A stretch of DNA of 53,471 nt from positions 1 to 53,471 of the forward strand of contig VYFB01000001.1 in the NCBI GenBank assembly GCA_009842645.1, read 5' to 3'. The stretch's first letter is position 1; every line of letters begins with the position of its first letter. The notes beneath the pieces were generated by a model. The model searched no databases. It was given only the letters and a program-made list of their open reading frames with translations, and was not told the DNA's origin. The DNA is from Nitrospira sp. SB0677_bin_15. Its GTDB lineage: Bacteria > Nitrospirota > Nitrospiria > Nitrospirales > UBA8639. Below are positions 9,040-18,687 of the stretch, one piece after another. A program made the position numbers and the translations under genes.

Positions 9040-9547
9040 GATCCTCAAGGTTTGGGTGTCCCGTTTCCGCCTCCGCGGAGCCGGTCTGTTCCGATTGCAG
9101 CATCGCCGTTGATTCAGCCTCGCACACCAGGTCATTTCCGACAAAAGCCTTTCCTTGCATCTTCCAGAACGGTGGCCGGCGTTTAATCACTTCGACCTCC
9201 AACCGTATCTGATCGCCGGGAATCACGGGTTTGCGAAACCTGGCCTTATCGATTCCCGTCAGGTACACAATCGGGGAGCCCTCAACGGACGACGATCGAA
9301 TGGCCAACACTCCGCCTAATTGGGCAAGCGCTTCGACAATTAACACACCGGGGAAGACGGGACGTCCGGGGAAATGGCCTTGGAAGTACGGGTCATTGAC
9401 CGTGACGTTTTTCAATCCGACTGCCCGTCGCCCGGAGTCAAAGGCTACGACCCGGTCCACGAGCAAAAACGGGTAACGATGCGGAAGGATGGCCTGCACT
9501 TCAATGGCATCCATCACAATGTCCGGTTCGGCCATCTGATCGCTCAT
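9026..9547 (-). CDS. fabZ: 3-hydroxyacyl-[acyl-carrier-protein] dehydratase FabZ
   Basis: FabZ dehydrates 3-hydroxyacyl-ACP in fatty acid elongation. This 173-residue hot-dog-fold protein has the catalytic His in LPHRYPFLLVDRV near residue 25 and the catalytic Glu in FPGVLIVEALAQLGG near residue 75, plus the GHFPGRPVFPG loop. The C-terminal 20 or so residues form an extra polar tail (SEQTGSAEAETGHPNLEDHD), and its coding sequence overlaps lpxA. In many genomes lpxD precedes fabZ; here only 80 nt separate fabZ from the ompH-like gene. Confidence 0.95.
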   Translation of the reverse strand: MSDQMAEPDIVMDAIEVQAILPHRYPFLLVDRVVAFDSGRRAVGLKNVTVNDPYFQGHFPGRPVFPGVLIVEALAQLGGVLAIRSSSVEGSPIVYLTGIDKARFRKPVIPGDQIRLEVEVIKRRPPFWKMQGKAFVGNDLVCEAESTAMLQSEQTGSAEAETGHPNLEDHDVE

Positions 9548-9627
9548 GGTTCCCGCATATCCTCAGACCGGAAAAGACCGCCGTGCAACGTCGCTGGCGT
9601 CACGCGCGTCACGCGCGGCCTTGTTCG

Positions 9628-10242
9628 TCAGCGTAACGTGGTCTGGTCCAACATTTCCAACACGGTGGATGAAAAGTCCATACTCTCGTCAAAGTACCGC
9701 GTCGACGTATTCTTTCCCTTTTCGACGACGAGTCCCAACCCTCGTTGCCGGGCAATTTGCTTGACGACCAGGTCAACCTGTTCACGAAATTCATCCAGCA
9801 AGTCGGCCTGCTTGGACTGAAACTCCCGTGACATATTACCGGCTTTTTGCTGGTAGTCCAACATACGCTGGCGTAATTGCTCTTCCTTTTGTTGTTTGGC
9901 CGAAGGACTTAAAACGCTGCCTTGACGCAACAACTCATTTTCCAGATTCCGTAGTTCCTGCTGCTCAAGTTCGAGTAACGCCTGCCGATCCTTCATAAAC
10001 CGGTTGAGCGTCTCATTGACCTGGCGGCCGAGTTTCGACTCTTTCAATAACCATTGCGTATCCACGACACCGATAGCGACACCGGACCCCGCCGGTCGCT
10101 CCGTGGCGGAAATTCCGGCAAGCTCAGAAGCAGGCGTCGTGCAACCGGTAACCACCGGCAACAGAATGGTCACGCCAGCCCAAAGTACGATTCCCGAGCA
10201 TGACAACCAATGCGAACTGATCATGTCCCGTAAGCGTTGCAC
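9628..10242 (-). CDS. OmpH/Skp-family periplasmic chaperone, predicted lipoprotein
   Basis: Skp/OmpH proteins hold unfolded outer-membrane proteins for BamA. The mature part has the family pattern: a short beta strand (GVAIGVVDTQWLLKES), a long charged coiled coil (about residues 70-160) and a C-terminal strand region with GLGLVVEKG. Unlike classical Skp, the leader ends in a lipobox (PVVTGC, Cys about residue 34), so it may be lipid-anchored. The start is GTG at 10242 or ATG at 10224; the GTG lies only 5 nt from the inverted-repeat element that separates it from bamA. The gene order bamA-ompH-fabZ-lpxA supports the family call. Confidence 0.85.
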   Translation of the reverse strand: MQRLRDMISSHWLSCSGIVLWAGVTILLPVVTGCTTPASELAGISATERPAGSGVAIGVVDTQWLLKESKLGRQVNETLNRFMKDRQALLELEQQELRNLENELLRQGSVLSPSAKQQKEEQLRQRMLDYQQKAGNMSREFQSKQADLLDEFREQVDLVVKQIARQRGLGLVVEKGKNTSTRYFDESMDFSSTVLEMLDQTTLR

Positions 10243-10246
10243 TCCA

Positions 10247-10388
10247 GGAACCTCTGATTAAATGCGCTATCGGGCGCATGGCTGCGTTGTGTCCTCACTC
10301 AACCCTCACCTATCTCTCTGATAAACTTCGGGTTTCGCTCCGGGACGCCTTGCCCTGCATCCCGCTATCACATTTAATCAGAGGTTCC
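10247..10388. mobile_element. 142-bp MITE-like element with 18-bp terminal inverted repeats
   Basis: The ends are perfect 18-bp inverted repeats (GGAACCTCTGATTAAATG and its complement). Similarity continues inward as CGCTATCGGG on the left and TGATAGCGGG on the right. No reading frame is present. It fills nearly the whole bamA-ompH gap, ending 1 bp before the bamA stop codon. A partial left-end copy is at 28041 and a right-end copy in reverse orientation starts at 53420. Short length, matched ends and dispersed copies fit a miniature inverted-repeat element. Its parent transposase is not in the window. Confidence 0.8.
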
Positions 10389-10389
10389 G

Positions 10390-12666
10390 CTAGAAGACGT
10401 TCCCGACGGAAAACTCAAACACACTGGATTGTTCTTGGTCCATGCGATCCAATTTGAGGCCCCATGCCGCGCGTAAAGGCCCGAACGGTGAAATCCAGCG
10501 CACCTCTAATCCCGTTGCCCTTCGCAAATTGAAATTCAAATTTTCTTCTTCGGCAAAACCCTTCCCGTAATCAAAAAAGAGTACTCCATTCAACTTTGCC
10601 GTAGGAAGGACGGGAAAAATCAACTCGGTATTCACAATCAACTGTTTATTTCCGCCTGCCAACGTTCCGGAATCGGTCACGGGACCGGCTCGCCCGAATT
10701 GAAATCCGCGCATCGTATTGATACCGCCGACAAAAAAGAGTTCCGTCAGGGGCACGGAATTTCCCGAATACCCGTCCGCCATACCGAACCGCCCACGGAA
10801 CGCCATCCTGAGGTCCCATACGGGTAACGGGATATATTTCAACCCATCAAGCGCGAATCGATAGAAATTATTGGTTCCTCCCAGCATATCGGTTCCGAAA
10901 CCCAGGCGCAGCCCCGTTCTCGATCCGGTACGCGGATCCTGGAAAAAGTCACGGGTATCACGAAAAATACTCGAACGAAACCCCGTCGTGGATTGATCGC
11001 CAAGTTGGTTCCGAATGAAAGACGTTGCGTCAGTGGCCGCATTTGTAATTCTGATTTGCTCACCGACGAGAGTAAAACTTCCCGTGATGTATTCGGAAAA
11101 GGCCCTTCCCCATTGAACCGTTCCGCCCTTTCTCTCTTCCTGGTACGTCAAGAAATTCGTTTGCGTACTAAACCCGTCTGCCTGGAAGGAAGTGGGGCCG
11201 TCAAACAGCGCCGGATTCCTGAAAGTCAGGACGCCGATCGTTCGACGAACACCGACTTGTCCGCGAATCCGAACCAAATACCCCAAACCGAACAAGTTCC
11301 CTTCCGTGATATTGGCAATGGCCGTAAATTGATCGAGAGTGCTGAACCCGCCGCCGATACTGAATTGCCCCGTGGGCTTCTCTTTGACTCGCACTTGCAC
11401 GTCGACCTTATCTTCCTCCACGTGTTCGGGAACCAGCTCGACGGTTTCGAAGAAATTCAGATTATTGAGTCGTTGAAAACTGCGTTTGATGGCCGCGGAA
11501 CCCAGGACTTCCTGTTCATCCACTCGCAACTCCCGGCGAATGACGTTGTCACGCGTCTTATCATTCCCCGTAATGTGAACCTCTCTGACCCGAATCAACG
11601 CCCCTTCCTTGATCGTAAAGGTAATGGTCGTCGTCAGCGTCTCAGGGTTAGGGGATAGATTGGGCTCGACTTCGGCGAATGCGTACCCTTCTGCTCCATA
11701 CATGTCCGTGACGCGAGAAATTTCTTCACGGACCGTCGTACGTTGAAACACGTCATGGGGACGGATAAACGAATATCGCGCAAGGGCTTCGTCTTCAAAA
11801 ACCGTATTCCCTTCATAGCGGACCGTTTGAACCGTATACGGTTGACCTTCACTGATTTGAAACGTCAAGTCCACGGATTCTTTATCATCAACCAGTTCAA
11901 TGGCAGGGGTCCCGACCTGAACGTCAAGGTATCCTCTATTCGAATAATATTCCTTGATCCGTTCAATATCGTTTGAGAGTTCTTCCTGGTGCAGGATCCC
12001 CGCGTCCGTGATGAGGGAGAGAAACGGGGTCCATTCCTGGTTGGCCATCACGCTTAATAAATCTTTTTTATCGAACACGGTCATGCCGGCGAAATGAATC
12101 GTATCGATCTTGGCTCGCGCGCCTTCCTGGATGAAAAAAGTCACACGATTGCGACTCTCCCGTAATTCCTGAATGATCGGAATGACTTGAGCCTTGTGAT
12201 ACCCGCTTTTTTCATATTCTGCCCTAATCTTCTCCGCACTCGACTTGGTTGTCTGTTGATCGAGAAATACTTGATTCTTCAGCGTAATGACCTCTTTCAA
12301 CTTATCATCCGACAACGCGTCATTCCCATCAAAGATAATGGCCGTCACGAATGGTTTTTCTTGCACCACGAAAGTGACCGCGACGCCTTTCGCCGTCGTT
12401 TCCGTCTGCACTTGCACGTCGTCAAAGAAGCCCATATCGTAAATCCGTCGAATCTCCTGCTGTGTCACCTGAGGTGAAAGCGAATCTCCTGTTTTGAGGG
12501 TCACGTTCCCAAGAATCGCGTCCGACTCGATTCGCTGATTTCCCTCAATGGCAATGCTTTCCACGACCACGTCCTGTGCCTGACTCAACGCCGGTGAAGA
12601 CAGACTCATGAACGGGCATCCGGACACGAGAATCATCACCAGCACGCCACGGGTTACGACTCTCAT
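10390..12666 (-). CDS. bamA: Outer membrane protein assembly factor BamA
   Basis: BamA inserts beta-barrel proteins into the outer membrane. The protein has a signal peptide, about five POTRA domains (the first begins VVVESIAIEGNQRIESDAIL) and a C-terminal 16-strand Omp85 barrel. The barrel carries the VRIRGQVG-type strand and a GGINTMRGFQFGRAGP loop containing the conserved RGF. It ends in an aromatic residue (FEFSVGNVF), the barrel insertion signal. I place the start at the ATG at 12666 (758 residues), giving MRVVTRGVLVMILVSG as leader. The frame is open to 12789, and ATGs near 12723 or 12687 are alternatives. It is the first gene of the envelope operon. Confidence 0.94.
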   Translation of the reverse strand: MRVVTRGVLVMILVSGCPFMSLSSPALSQAQDVVVESIAIEGNQRIESDAILGNVTLKTGDSLSPQVTQQEIRRIYDMGFFDDVQVQTETTAKGVAVTFVVQEKPFVTAIIFDGNDALSDDKLKEVITLKNQVFLDQQTTKSSAEKIRAEYEKSGYHKAQVIPIIQELRESRNRVTFFIQEGARAKIDTIHFAGMTVFDKKDLLSVMANQEWTPFLSLITDAGILHQEELSNDIERIKEYYSNRGYLDVQVGTPAIELVDDKESVDLTFQISEGQPYTVQTVRYEGNTVFEDEALARYSFIRPHDVFQRTTVREEISRVTDMYGAEGYAFAEVEPNLSPNPETLTTTITFTIKEGALIRVREVHITGNDKTRDNVIRRELRVDEQEVLGSAAIKRSFQRLNNLNFFETVELVPEHVEEDKVDVQVRVKEKPTGQFSIGGGFSTLDQFTAIANITEGNLFGLGYLVRIRGQVGVRRTIGVLTFRNPALFDGPTSFQADGFSTQTNFLTYQEERKGGTVQWGRAFSEYITGSFTLVGEQIRITNAATDATSFIRNQLGDQSTTGFRSSIFRDTRDFFQDPRTGSRTGLRLGFGTDMLGGTNNFYRFALDGLKYIPLPVWDLRMAFRGRFGMADGYSGNSVPLTELFFVGGINTMRGFQFGRAGPVTDSGTLAGGNKQLIVNTELIFPVLPTAKLNGVLFFDYGKGFAEEENLNFNLRRATGLEVRWISPFGPLRAAWGLKLDRMDQEQSSVFEFSVGNVF

Positions 12667-12881
12667 GGGGGTTCCGGGGCTGGGCATCGTCGAACGCGGC
12701 TTCTTTGAACTGATTTCCATCATCTTGTGTTCCGGACAAAAACGTCCCATTGGGAAAGACGTCATACAATCACAAGTCAGGACCGGCACTCAAGGGTGAG
12801 AGACATACAGTGGTTTTCAGGGGACCGGATTCAGGTACTCAGGCCTGAAAGGATGCTATGGAACCTATGAAAAGGTGCGTC

Positions 12882-12910
12882 ATTATAGATTGACCTGTAT
12901 GGCTTGTAAA
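12882..12910 (-). promoter_or_regulatory. Predicted sigma-70 promoter for bamA and the envelope operon
   Basis: On the minus strand the sequence reads TTTACA, 17 nt, then a perfect TATAAT (the -10 at 12887-12882). Transcription would start near 12875, leaving a leader of about 200 nt before the chosen bamA start. It is back-to-back with the lon promoter, only 30 nt apart. Confidence 0.65.
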
Positions 12911-12939
12911 GTTGGGAGGCTTGCAATGAGCTTCTTTCC

Positions 12940-12969
12940 TTGACATTCATTTTTTTGTTTACCTACTAT
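12940..12969 (+). promoter_or_regulatory. Predicted sigma-70 promoter for lon
   Basis: The -35 is a perfect TTGACA (12940-12945) and the -10 is TACTAT (12964-12969, 4 of 6) with an 18-nt spacer. This leaves a leader of about 155 nt before the lon ATG at 13132. No CIRCE-type inverted repeat is visible in the gap. Confidence 0.55.
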
Positions 12970-13131
12970 TGAATGACCCATTGAAAACAAACCTGGCGGC
13001 CGAAATCCACAATCCATATGATTGAATGACGGACAATTCCTGCCCTCGGCGTGCTGCACCAAAAATTTGTTTGGCGCCGCGTGACACGTAACGGAGCCCC
13101 TGATTTCGCTCGAAACTTCTCACAACGATCA

Positions 13132-15579
13132 ATGACTGAAGAACTTCCTCAGGCTCCTCCGAACGTGGACATTCCCGACGATCTACCGTTGATCCCCGTG
13201 AGGGACATCGTGGTCTTTCCGTACATGGTACTGCCCTTGTTTGTCGGACGGGAAATGTCGATCAAAGCCATAGAAACGGCCCTTGCCGGGAATCGGATGG
13301 TCCTTCTGGCGACTCAAAAAGCCCATGACACGGAAACGCCGGCGCCGACGGACATTTTCGAAACCGGTACGGTCGGCATGATTATGCGCATGCTGAAACT
13401 CCCTGATGAGCGGATCAAAATTCTGGTCCAAGGCCTGACCAAGGCAAAGATTATCCACTATCTCCAATCCGAGCCGTTTTACTCCGTTCGCATTCAACCC
13501 TTCCCGGCTTCTCGCGAACCGGCGGCATCCCTCGAAACCGAAGCCGTCATTCGAACAGCAAAAGAAGGGGTGGACCGGATCGCCAGCCTGGGGAAAGTGC
13601 TCATGCCGGACGTCATGATGGTCATCGAAAACATGGATGAACCCGGCCGGCTGGCCGACCTCATCGTATCGAACCTTGGCTTGAAAGTGGAGGTGACCCA
13701 GAAAATTTTGGAAACCGACGATCCCGTGACCCGTTTAAAACGCGTGACGGAGATCCTCTCGAAAGAAATTGACGTGTTGTCGATGCAACAGAAAATCCAA
13801 GCCGACGCCAAAGGCGAGATCGATAAAACGCAACGGGAATACTTTCTTCGTGAGCAATTGAAAGCCATTCAGAAAGAACTTGGGGAATTGGATGACCGGG
13901 CCGAAGAAGTGGCCGAATTTCGAAAACGCATCGAGGAATGCCGCATGCCGGACAAGGTCCTGAAAGAAGCGGAAAAACAATTAAAGCGTCTCGAAAAAAT
14001 GCACCCCGACACTGCCGAGGCGGCGACCGTGCGTACCTACATGGAATGGATGGTGGAAATTCCGTGGAGTCACGCCTCCACGGACAATCTGGAAATTGAC
14101 GCCGCCAAGAAGGTGCTCAACGAAGACCACTATGACTTGGAAAAGGTCAAGGAACGCATCCTCGAATATTTGGCCGTCCGCAAACTCAAGGAGAAACTCA
14201 AAGGTCCGATTCTGTGCTTTGTCGGCCCGCCCGGCGTGGGAAAAACGTCGTTGGGTAAATCCATTGCCCGGGCCTTGGGTCGCGAATTTGTGCGCATGAG
14301 CCTGGGTGGGGTGCGTGACGAAGCTGAAATCCGCGGACATCGCCGCACGTACGTCGGGTCCTTACCCGGACGAATCATGCAAGGCATCAAGCAGGCGGGA
14401 ACCAATAATCCCGTGTTCATGCTGGATGAAATCGACAAAGTCGGCATGGATTTTCGCGGCGACCCTTCAGCCGCGCTGTTGGAAGTGTTGGACCCCGAGC
14501 AAAACCACGCGTTCGCGGACCATTACCTGGGCGTCCCCTTCGACCTCAGCAACGTGATGTTTATCACGACGGCCAATCTCATAGACCCCATTCTTTCGGC
14601 TCTCCGTGACAGGATGGAAATTATTGAAATCCCCGGATATACCGAAGAAGAAAAACTGGGGATTGCCAGGCGCTATCTCATCCCGCGGCAACTGGAAAAA
14701 CACGGTATTTCGGAGAAACACTTTCGCGTCACCGACCTTGCGGTTCAAAGAATCGTGACCCACTATACGCGAGAAGCCGGCGTCCGCAACCTCGAACGAG
14801 AACTCGCCAACGCCATGAGGAAAGTGGCCCGGCGCGTTGCCGAAGGCAAACCAAAACTTCATTCCATCACGCCGCGTTCCCTCCGTAACTACATCGGCAT
14901 TCCCAAATACCTGCCTGAAACCGAAAAGGAAAAAGATCAGGTCGGGTTGGCCATCGGATTGGCCTGGACGGAAACGGGAGGAGAAACGCTGCACATCGAA
15001 GCCACGGGCATGCAGGGCAAAGGCAACCTGACCTTAACGGGTCATCTCGGCGACGTCATGAAGGAATCCGCCCAAGCCGCGCTCAGCTTTGTCCGGGCAC
15101 AAGCCGGCACGCTGGGCATCAAGGAAGAAACCTTCTCGACAACCGACATTCATATTCACGTGCCTGCCGGTGCCATTCCCAAGGATGGACCTTCAGCCGG
15201 GATTACCATGGCGACGGCTCTCGCGTCGAACCTGGCGAATATTCCCGTCCGGCACGACGTCGCCATGACCGGAGAAATCACCCTCCGCGGACGTATTCTG
15301 CCTATCGGCGGGCTGAAAGAGAAAATCCTGGCGGCGAAGCGGGTCTCGATCCCTCGCATCATTCTGCCCAAACGAAACGAGAAAGATTTGGAAGAACTTC
15401 CCAAACACTTATTGAAAGGTCTCAAGATCATATTCGCGGAAAGGGTGGACCAGGTCTTTGCGGCAGCGCTTCTGCGCCCGGTGCGTCGCAAACCCAAGCC
15501 GTCCGCACGCGCCAAAACAGCAGCTTCAAGCCGAAAACAACGGGTGGCTGCCCTGCCTGCAAAAAAGGCCAGGCGGTGA
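13132..15579 (+). CDS. lon: ATP-dependent protease La (LonA)
   Basis: Lon degrades misfolded and regulatory proteins in the cytoplasm. The 815-residue product has an N-terminal LAN domain (starting [20 protein letters not shown]), a coiled-coil linker, and an AAA+ module with Walker A ([13 protein letters not shown]) and Walker B (VFMLDEIDK). The protease domain has Ser in PKDGPSAG and Lys in GLKEK as the catalytic dyad. The ATG at 13132 gives the family N-terminus. The last 30 or so residues form a Lys/Arg/Ala-rich tail ([20 protein letters not shown]) beyond the usual end. Its stop overlaps the thiL GTG as GTGA. Confidence 0.96.
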   Translation: MTEELPQAPPNVDIPDDLPLIPVRDIVVFPYMVLPLFVGREMSIKAIETALAGNRMVLLATQKAHDTETPAPTDIFETGTVGMIMRMLKLPDERIKILVQGLTKAKIIHYLQSEPFYSVRIQPFPASREPAASLETEAVIRTAKEGVDRIASLGKVLMPDVMMVIENMDEPGRLADLIVSNLGLKVEVTQKILETDDPVTRLKRVTEILSKEIDVLSMQQKIQADAKGEIDKTQREYFLREQLKAIQKELGELDDRAEEVAEFRKRIEECRMPDKVLKEAEKQLKRLEKMHPDTAEAATVRTYMEWMVEIPWSHASTDNLEIDAAKKVLNEDHYDLEKVKERILEYLAVRKLKEKLKGPILCFVGPPGVGKTSLGKSIARALGREFVRMSLGGVRDEAEIRGHRRTYVGSLPGRIMQGIKQAGTNNPVFMLDEIDKVGMDFRGDPSAALLEVLDPEQNHAFADHYLGVPFDLSNVMFITTANLIDPILSALRDRMEIIEIPGYTEEEKLGIARRYLIPRQLEKHGISEKHFRVTDLAVQRIVTHYTREAGVRNLERELANAMRKVARRVAEGKPKLHSITPRSLRNYIGIPKYLPETEKEKDQVGLAIGLAWTETGGETLHIEATGMQGKGNLTLTGHLGDVMKESAQAALSFVRAQAGTLGIKEETFSTTDIHIHVPAGAIPKDGPSAGITMATALASNLANIPVRHDVAMTGEITLRGRILPIGGLKEKILAAKRVSIPRIILPKRNEKDLEELPKHLLKGLKIIFAERVDQVFAAALLRPVRRKPKPSARAKTAASSRKQRVAALPAKKARR

Positions 15580-16622
15580 ACCGCTCATCCACGCGTGATT
15601 CCCTGAAGACCATCGGAGAATTCGGGCTCATCCGGCAAGTGCAACGCCAGTGGCCCACGTCCTCTCCCCGGATTATCACCGGCATTGGCGACGACGCCGC
15701 CGTGCTGAAAACACCGCCGGGGCGACAGCTTCTGATCAGCACCGACGTCTTGATTGAAGACGTCCATTTCGACTTGAACTATCAGACCCCGAAGGACCTC
15801 GGCTGGCGCGCGGGAGTGGCCAACCTCAGTGATATTGCAGCCATGGGGGGCACCCCGCTGTACCTGCTCGTCTCGATGGCCCTTCCCGTCCGGGTTCCAC
15901 CTCAACACGTCCGCGAACTCTATCGAGGAATCCAAGCGGCCTGTCACCCCTTCAACGTTGAATTGATCGGCGGGGACACCTCCTCATCTCCGTCGCAGAT
16001 CTTTCTCAGCCTGACCATCATGGGATCGGTACGAATGAATCGTGCGCTGACCAGAAACCATGCTGAAATCGGTGACCATATTTACGTGACTGGAACCCTC
16101 GGTGATTCCAACGCCGGCCTCCGCATTTTACAAACCTATTCGGCAAACCGTCGACGATTCCGCCCGTCGGCCATTGAAACGTTTCTCGTCCGGCGTCACC
16201 TGCAACCGGCCCCGCGGGTTCACGTCGGGCAACTCCTGGCCGACCGAAAACTTGCGCACGCCGCGATTGATCTTTCCGACGGACTTTCTTCAGACGTAAG
16301 ACACGTGTGCCAGGAAAGCCGGGTGGGCGCCGAGATCCGCGCAACCGCCCTTCCGCTTTCTTCCCAACTGCGCGCCTTTGCCCAGCGGGACAAGAGAGAT
16401 CCCGTGGAGATCGCTCTCCAAGGGGGGGAAGATTATGAACTCCTTTTTACCGCCCCTGCTAAACGTCATCAGAACGTGTTACACGTCTCCGAACAAACGA
16501 AGGTGCCCATAACCTGCATTGGTGAAATTAAACCGAAGACCTTTGGGCAACAACTTGTGCTCCCCTCAGGCCGGAAACAGAAACTTTCAAGCGAAAGTTT
16601 TTGTCACTTCAACAGTCGATAA
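15576..16622 (+). CDS. thiL: Thiamine-monophosphate kinase ThiL
   Basis: ThiL phosphorylates thiamine monophosphate to the active diphosphate. The 348-residue protein has the PurM/AIR-synthase fold signatures: GEFGLIRQV at the N-terminus, GIGDDAAVL near residue 35, an LSDIAAMGG motif, GGDTSSS and GGEDYELLF. It starts at a GTG overlapping the lon stop. Its own stop overlaps the start of the DUF2062 gene, so the three genes look like one transcript. Confidence 0.94.
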   Translation: MNRSSTRDSLKTIGEFGLIRQVQRQWPTSSPRIITGIGDDAAVLKTPPGRQLLISTDVLIEDVHFDLNYQTPKDLGWRAGVANLSDIAAMGGTPLYLLVSMALPVRVPPQHVRELYRGIQAACHPFNVELIGGDTSSSPSQIFLSLTIMGSVRMNRALTRNHAEIGDHIYVTGTLGDSNAGLRILQTYSANRRRFRPSAIETFLVRRHLQPAPRVHVGQLLADRKLAHAAIDLSDGLSSDVRHVCQESRVGAEIRATALPLSSQLRAFAQRDKRDPVEIALQGGEDYELLFTAPAKRHQNVLHVSEQTKVPITCIGEIKPKTFGQQLVLPSGRKQKLSSESFCHFNSR

Positions 16623-17098
16623 GACTTGCCGGTTCCCACGTCGTGGTCACGCCCAACTATCTTCGCGCGAAAATACGCGAAGCGCTCCGTCTCGGAGAAA
16701 CACCTCAACGCACGGCCGTTGCCTTTGCCCTTGGAGTCTTCATTGCGTTCACCCCGACCTATGGGTTGCATACCGCGAGCGCCGTGTTCCTGGCCTGGGC
16801 TCTCCGGCTGAATTTTCCCGCTATCATGGCCGGCTCACTCATCAATAACCCTTGGACGGTCGTGCCGATTTTAGGAGCCACGATGTGGACGGGATTTTTT
16901 CTGTTGGGTATCCGGGATATTCCGGACGTGTCCTGGAGCCATCTTTCCATCACCACGCTCTACGAAACGGTGCGGCCCTTCATTCTACCGTTTACCCTTG
17001 GGGCTTTGGCCCTGAGCATACTGGGTGCCCTGCTGGCCTATCCTTTGGCATTGTTCGTGATCGTCAGGTACCGCAAACAAGTCAGGAGTTCGGAATAG
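16601..17098 (+). CDS. DUF2062 integral membrane protein
   Basis: A 165-residue protein of the DUF2062 family, with the conserved N-terminal region (LGETPQRTAVAFALGVFIAF followed by TPTYG) and NNPWTVVPI in a second hydrophobic segment. About three membrane helices are predicted. The best start is a TTG at 16601 that overlaps thiL by 22 nt; a GTG at 16643 is an alternative. The molecular function is unknown to me. In some genomes this family is found with cell-envelope genes, which fits only loosely here. Confidence 0.8.
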   Translation: MSLQQSIRLAGSHVVVTPNYLRAKIREALRLGETPQRTAVAFALGVFIAFTPTYGLHTASAVFLAWALRLNFPAIMAGSLINNPWTVVPILGATMWTGFFLLGIRDIPDVSWSHLSITTLYETVRPFILPFTLGALALSILGALLAYPLALFVIVRYRKQVRSSE

Positions 17099-17304
17099 AC
17101 AAAACCACCCGCCCCGTCATTCCGGCAGAAGCAGGAATCCAGGGTTTTTCCGGACAGTCCCGCTTGAATGAAGAAGCAGAAGAGAACGACTCTGGATTCC
17201 CGCTTACAACTGCGGGAATGACGGAGGGGGCGTTGGTTGTTCGTTCTCTCACGCTACGTTAAGATTTGCAGAGGATTCTTGCACCGACCCTGATGGGAAA
17301 CCCG
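17099..17304. repeat. Imperfect palindrome of the CATTCC...GGAATCCAG family
   Basis: About 17114-17227 forms a long inverted repeat. The left arm reads GTCATTCCGGCAGAAGCAGG, and the right arm ends GCGGGAATGAC. Related copies lie at 41.77-41.90 and 49.55-49.67 kb, with part of one near 7.1-7.3 kb. It separates the DUF2062 gene from the HD gene and could act as a processing or termination hairpin. Confidence 0.7.
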
Positions 17305-18687
17305 ATGACCGAACCGATTCCTCACGACGTTTCTCTTATCGCCGACCCGATCCATCATTACATTCAATTCACAGTTCCCCAATCCTCACCGGGCTCAAAC
17401 GAAGTCACCGAAAAAGATCTGATTGATTCTCCCTGGCTCCAACGCCTTCGGTACATTTACCAATTGCAAAGCGCGCGATGGGTCTATCCGGCAGCGGAAC
17501 ACAGCCGGTTTCAGCATTCGCTGGGCGCCATGCATCTGGCAGGGCAATACGCCAAGCACGTGTACCCCAGCCTGGCCCAAACGGTTCGTGACGTTCCTTC
17601 CCTCCCCTACGTCGAAGCGTTGCTCAGGATCACCGCCCTCCTCCACGACGTAGGACACGGTCCCTTTTGTCATTTTTTCGATCACCATTTTCTGCACCGA
17701 TACGGGTTGTCCCACGAACACGTCAGTCAGGCCATTATTCGTCATGAAGCCGGCCCACAAATCAAGCAAGTCCGCCGGAGTCCCTCAGGAACGTTGGCAG
17801 ACCATGAAACACTCGACCCCGAGTACGTGGCGTTTCTGATCCTCAAAAAGCCTGACAAGCAGAATCGACGTTATCCTCGATGGCTGCAACTGCTCCGACC
17901 GTTAATCGGAGGACTGTTCACAGCGGATAACTTTGATTACGTCCTGCGCGACTCCTACATGTGTGGAGTCGCGATCGGACCCGTGGATATCCCCCGGTTG
18001 ATCCATTACACCCTGATCACGCCAAAAGGATTGACCATTCACAAGAACGGATTGCCTGCCCTCCAAATGTTCCTTAACGCCAGGCTCTATCTTTATGCCA
18101 ACGTCTACTATCACCGTACCTCACGCGCCATCGATCTCCATCTCCTGGAGATTTTCCACGAAACAATGGAATGCATTTTCCCTTATAACCCCCTGCAACA
18201 CATGCACCAATACCTTCGACTCACGGATTGGTCGTTGCTGGAAACGGTCCGCGCCTGGGAATCGTCAACGAATCGAAAAAGACGACGGATCGGGGAAGAA
18301 TGGGCCCGCGTGCTGGGACGACACATCAAGTGGAAAACGGCGTACAGCAGGGTGCTGACGATGCGAGACTGCCGCCCACGAGGACCGGCGGCAACACCGG
18401 AGAAACTGGAATCCCGCATTCGTCAACAATTACCTCGACGACTGCGAGGGCTGACGTTTCGAGTGGACATCGCCAGCAAGGACACCCGGCCCTTCAACGT
18501 GTTGAACATGGGCCAATTTCAGTTCTATCTCTACGATCCCGCAACCGGGTCCGTTGAAAAGGAGAAACTTCAAGAGCTGCTTGAATTTTTGCCATCACAG
18601 ATTGTCCAACTCCGAATCTTTGCCGAAAATCATCAGGCCGATGCCGAATTGGCCACCGCGGTGGAACGGGTACTTCACGGCCGGTGA
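17305..18687 (+). CDS. HD-domain phosphohydrolase (COG1078-like)
   Basis: A 460-residue HD-superfamily hydrolase related to dGTPase/SAMHD1-type enzymes. The metal ligands are visible in order: SRFQHSLGAMHLA (His near residue 69), ALLHDVGHGPF (His-Asp near residue 114), and FTADNFDYVLRDS with the distal Asp. The C-terminal 150 residues are basic and less conserved. The ATG at 17305 has GGGA just upstream; an upstream TTG is less likely. The substrate is not evident; members of the superfamily cleave dNTPs or nucleotide second messengers. A second, more divergent HD protein lies in the island at 29109-30206. Confidence 0.85.
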   Translation: MTEPIPHDVSLIADPIHHYIQFTVPQSSPGSNEVTEKDLIDSPWLQRLRYIYQLQSARWVYPAAEHSRFQHSLGAMHLAGQYAKHVYPSLAQTVRDVPSLPYVEALLRITALLHDVGHGPFCHFFDHHFLHRYGLSHEHVSQAIIRHEAGPQIKQVRRSPSGTLADHETLDPEYVAFLILKKPDKQNRRYPRWLQLLRPLIGGLFTADNFDYVLRDSYMCGVAIGPVDIPRLIHYTLITPKGLTIHKNGLPALQMFLNARLYLYANVYYHRTSRAIDLHLLEIFHETMECIFPYNPLQHMHQYLRLTDWSLLETVRAWESSTNRKRRRIGEEWARVLGRHIKWKTAYSRVLTMRDCRPRGPAATPEKLESRIRQQLPRRLRGLTFRVDIASKDTRPFNVLNMGQFQFYLYDPATGSVEKEKLQELLEFLPSQIVQLRIFAENHQADAELATAVERVLHGR

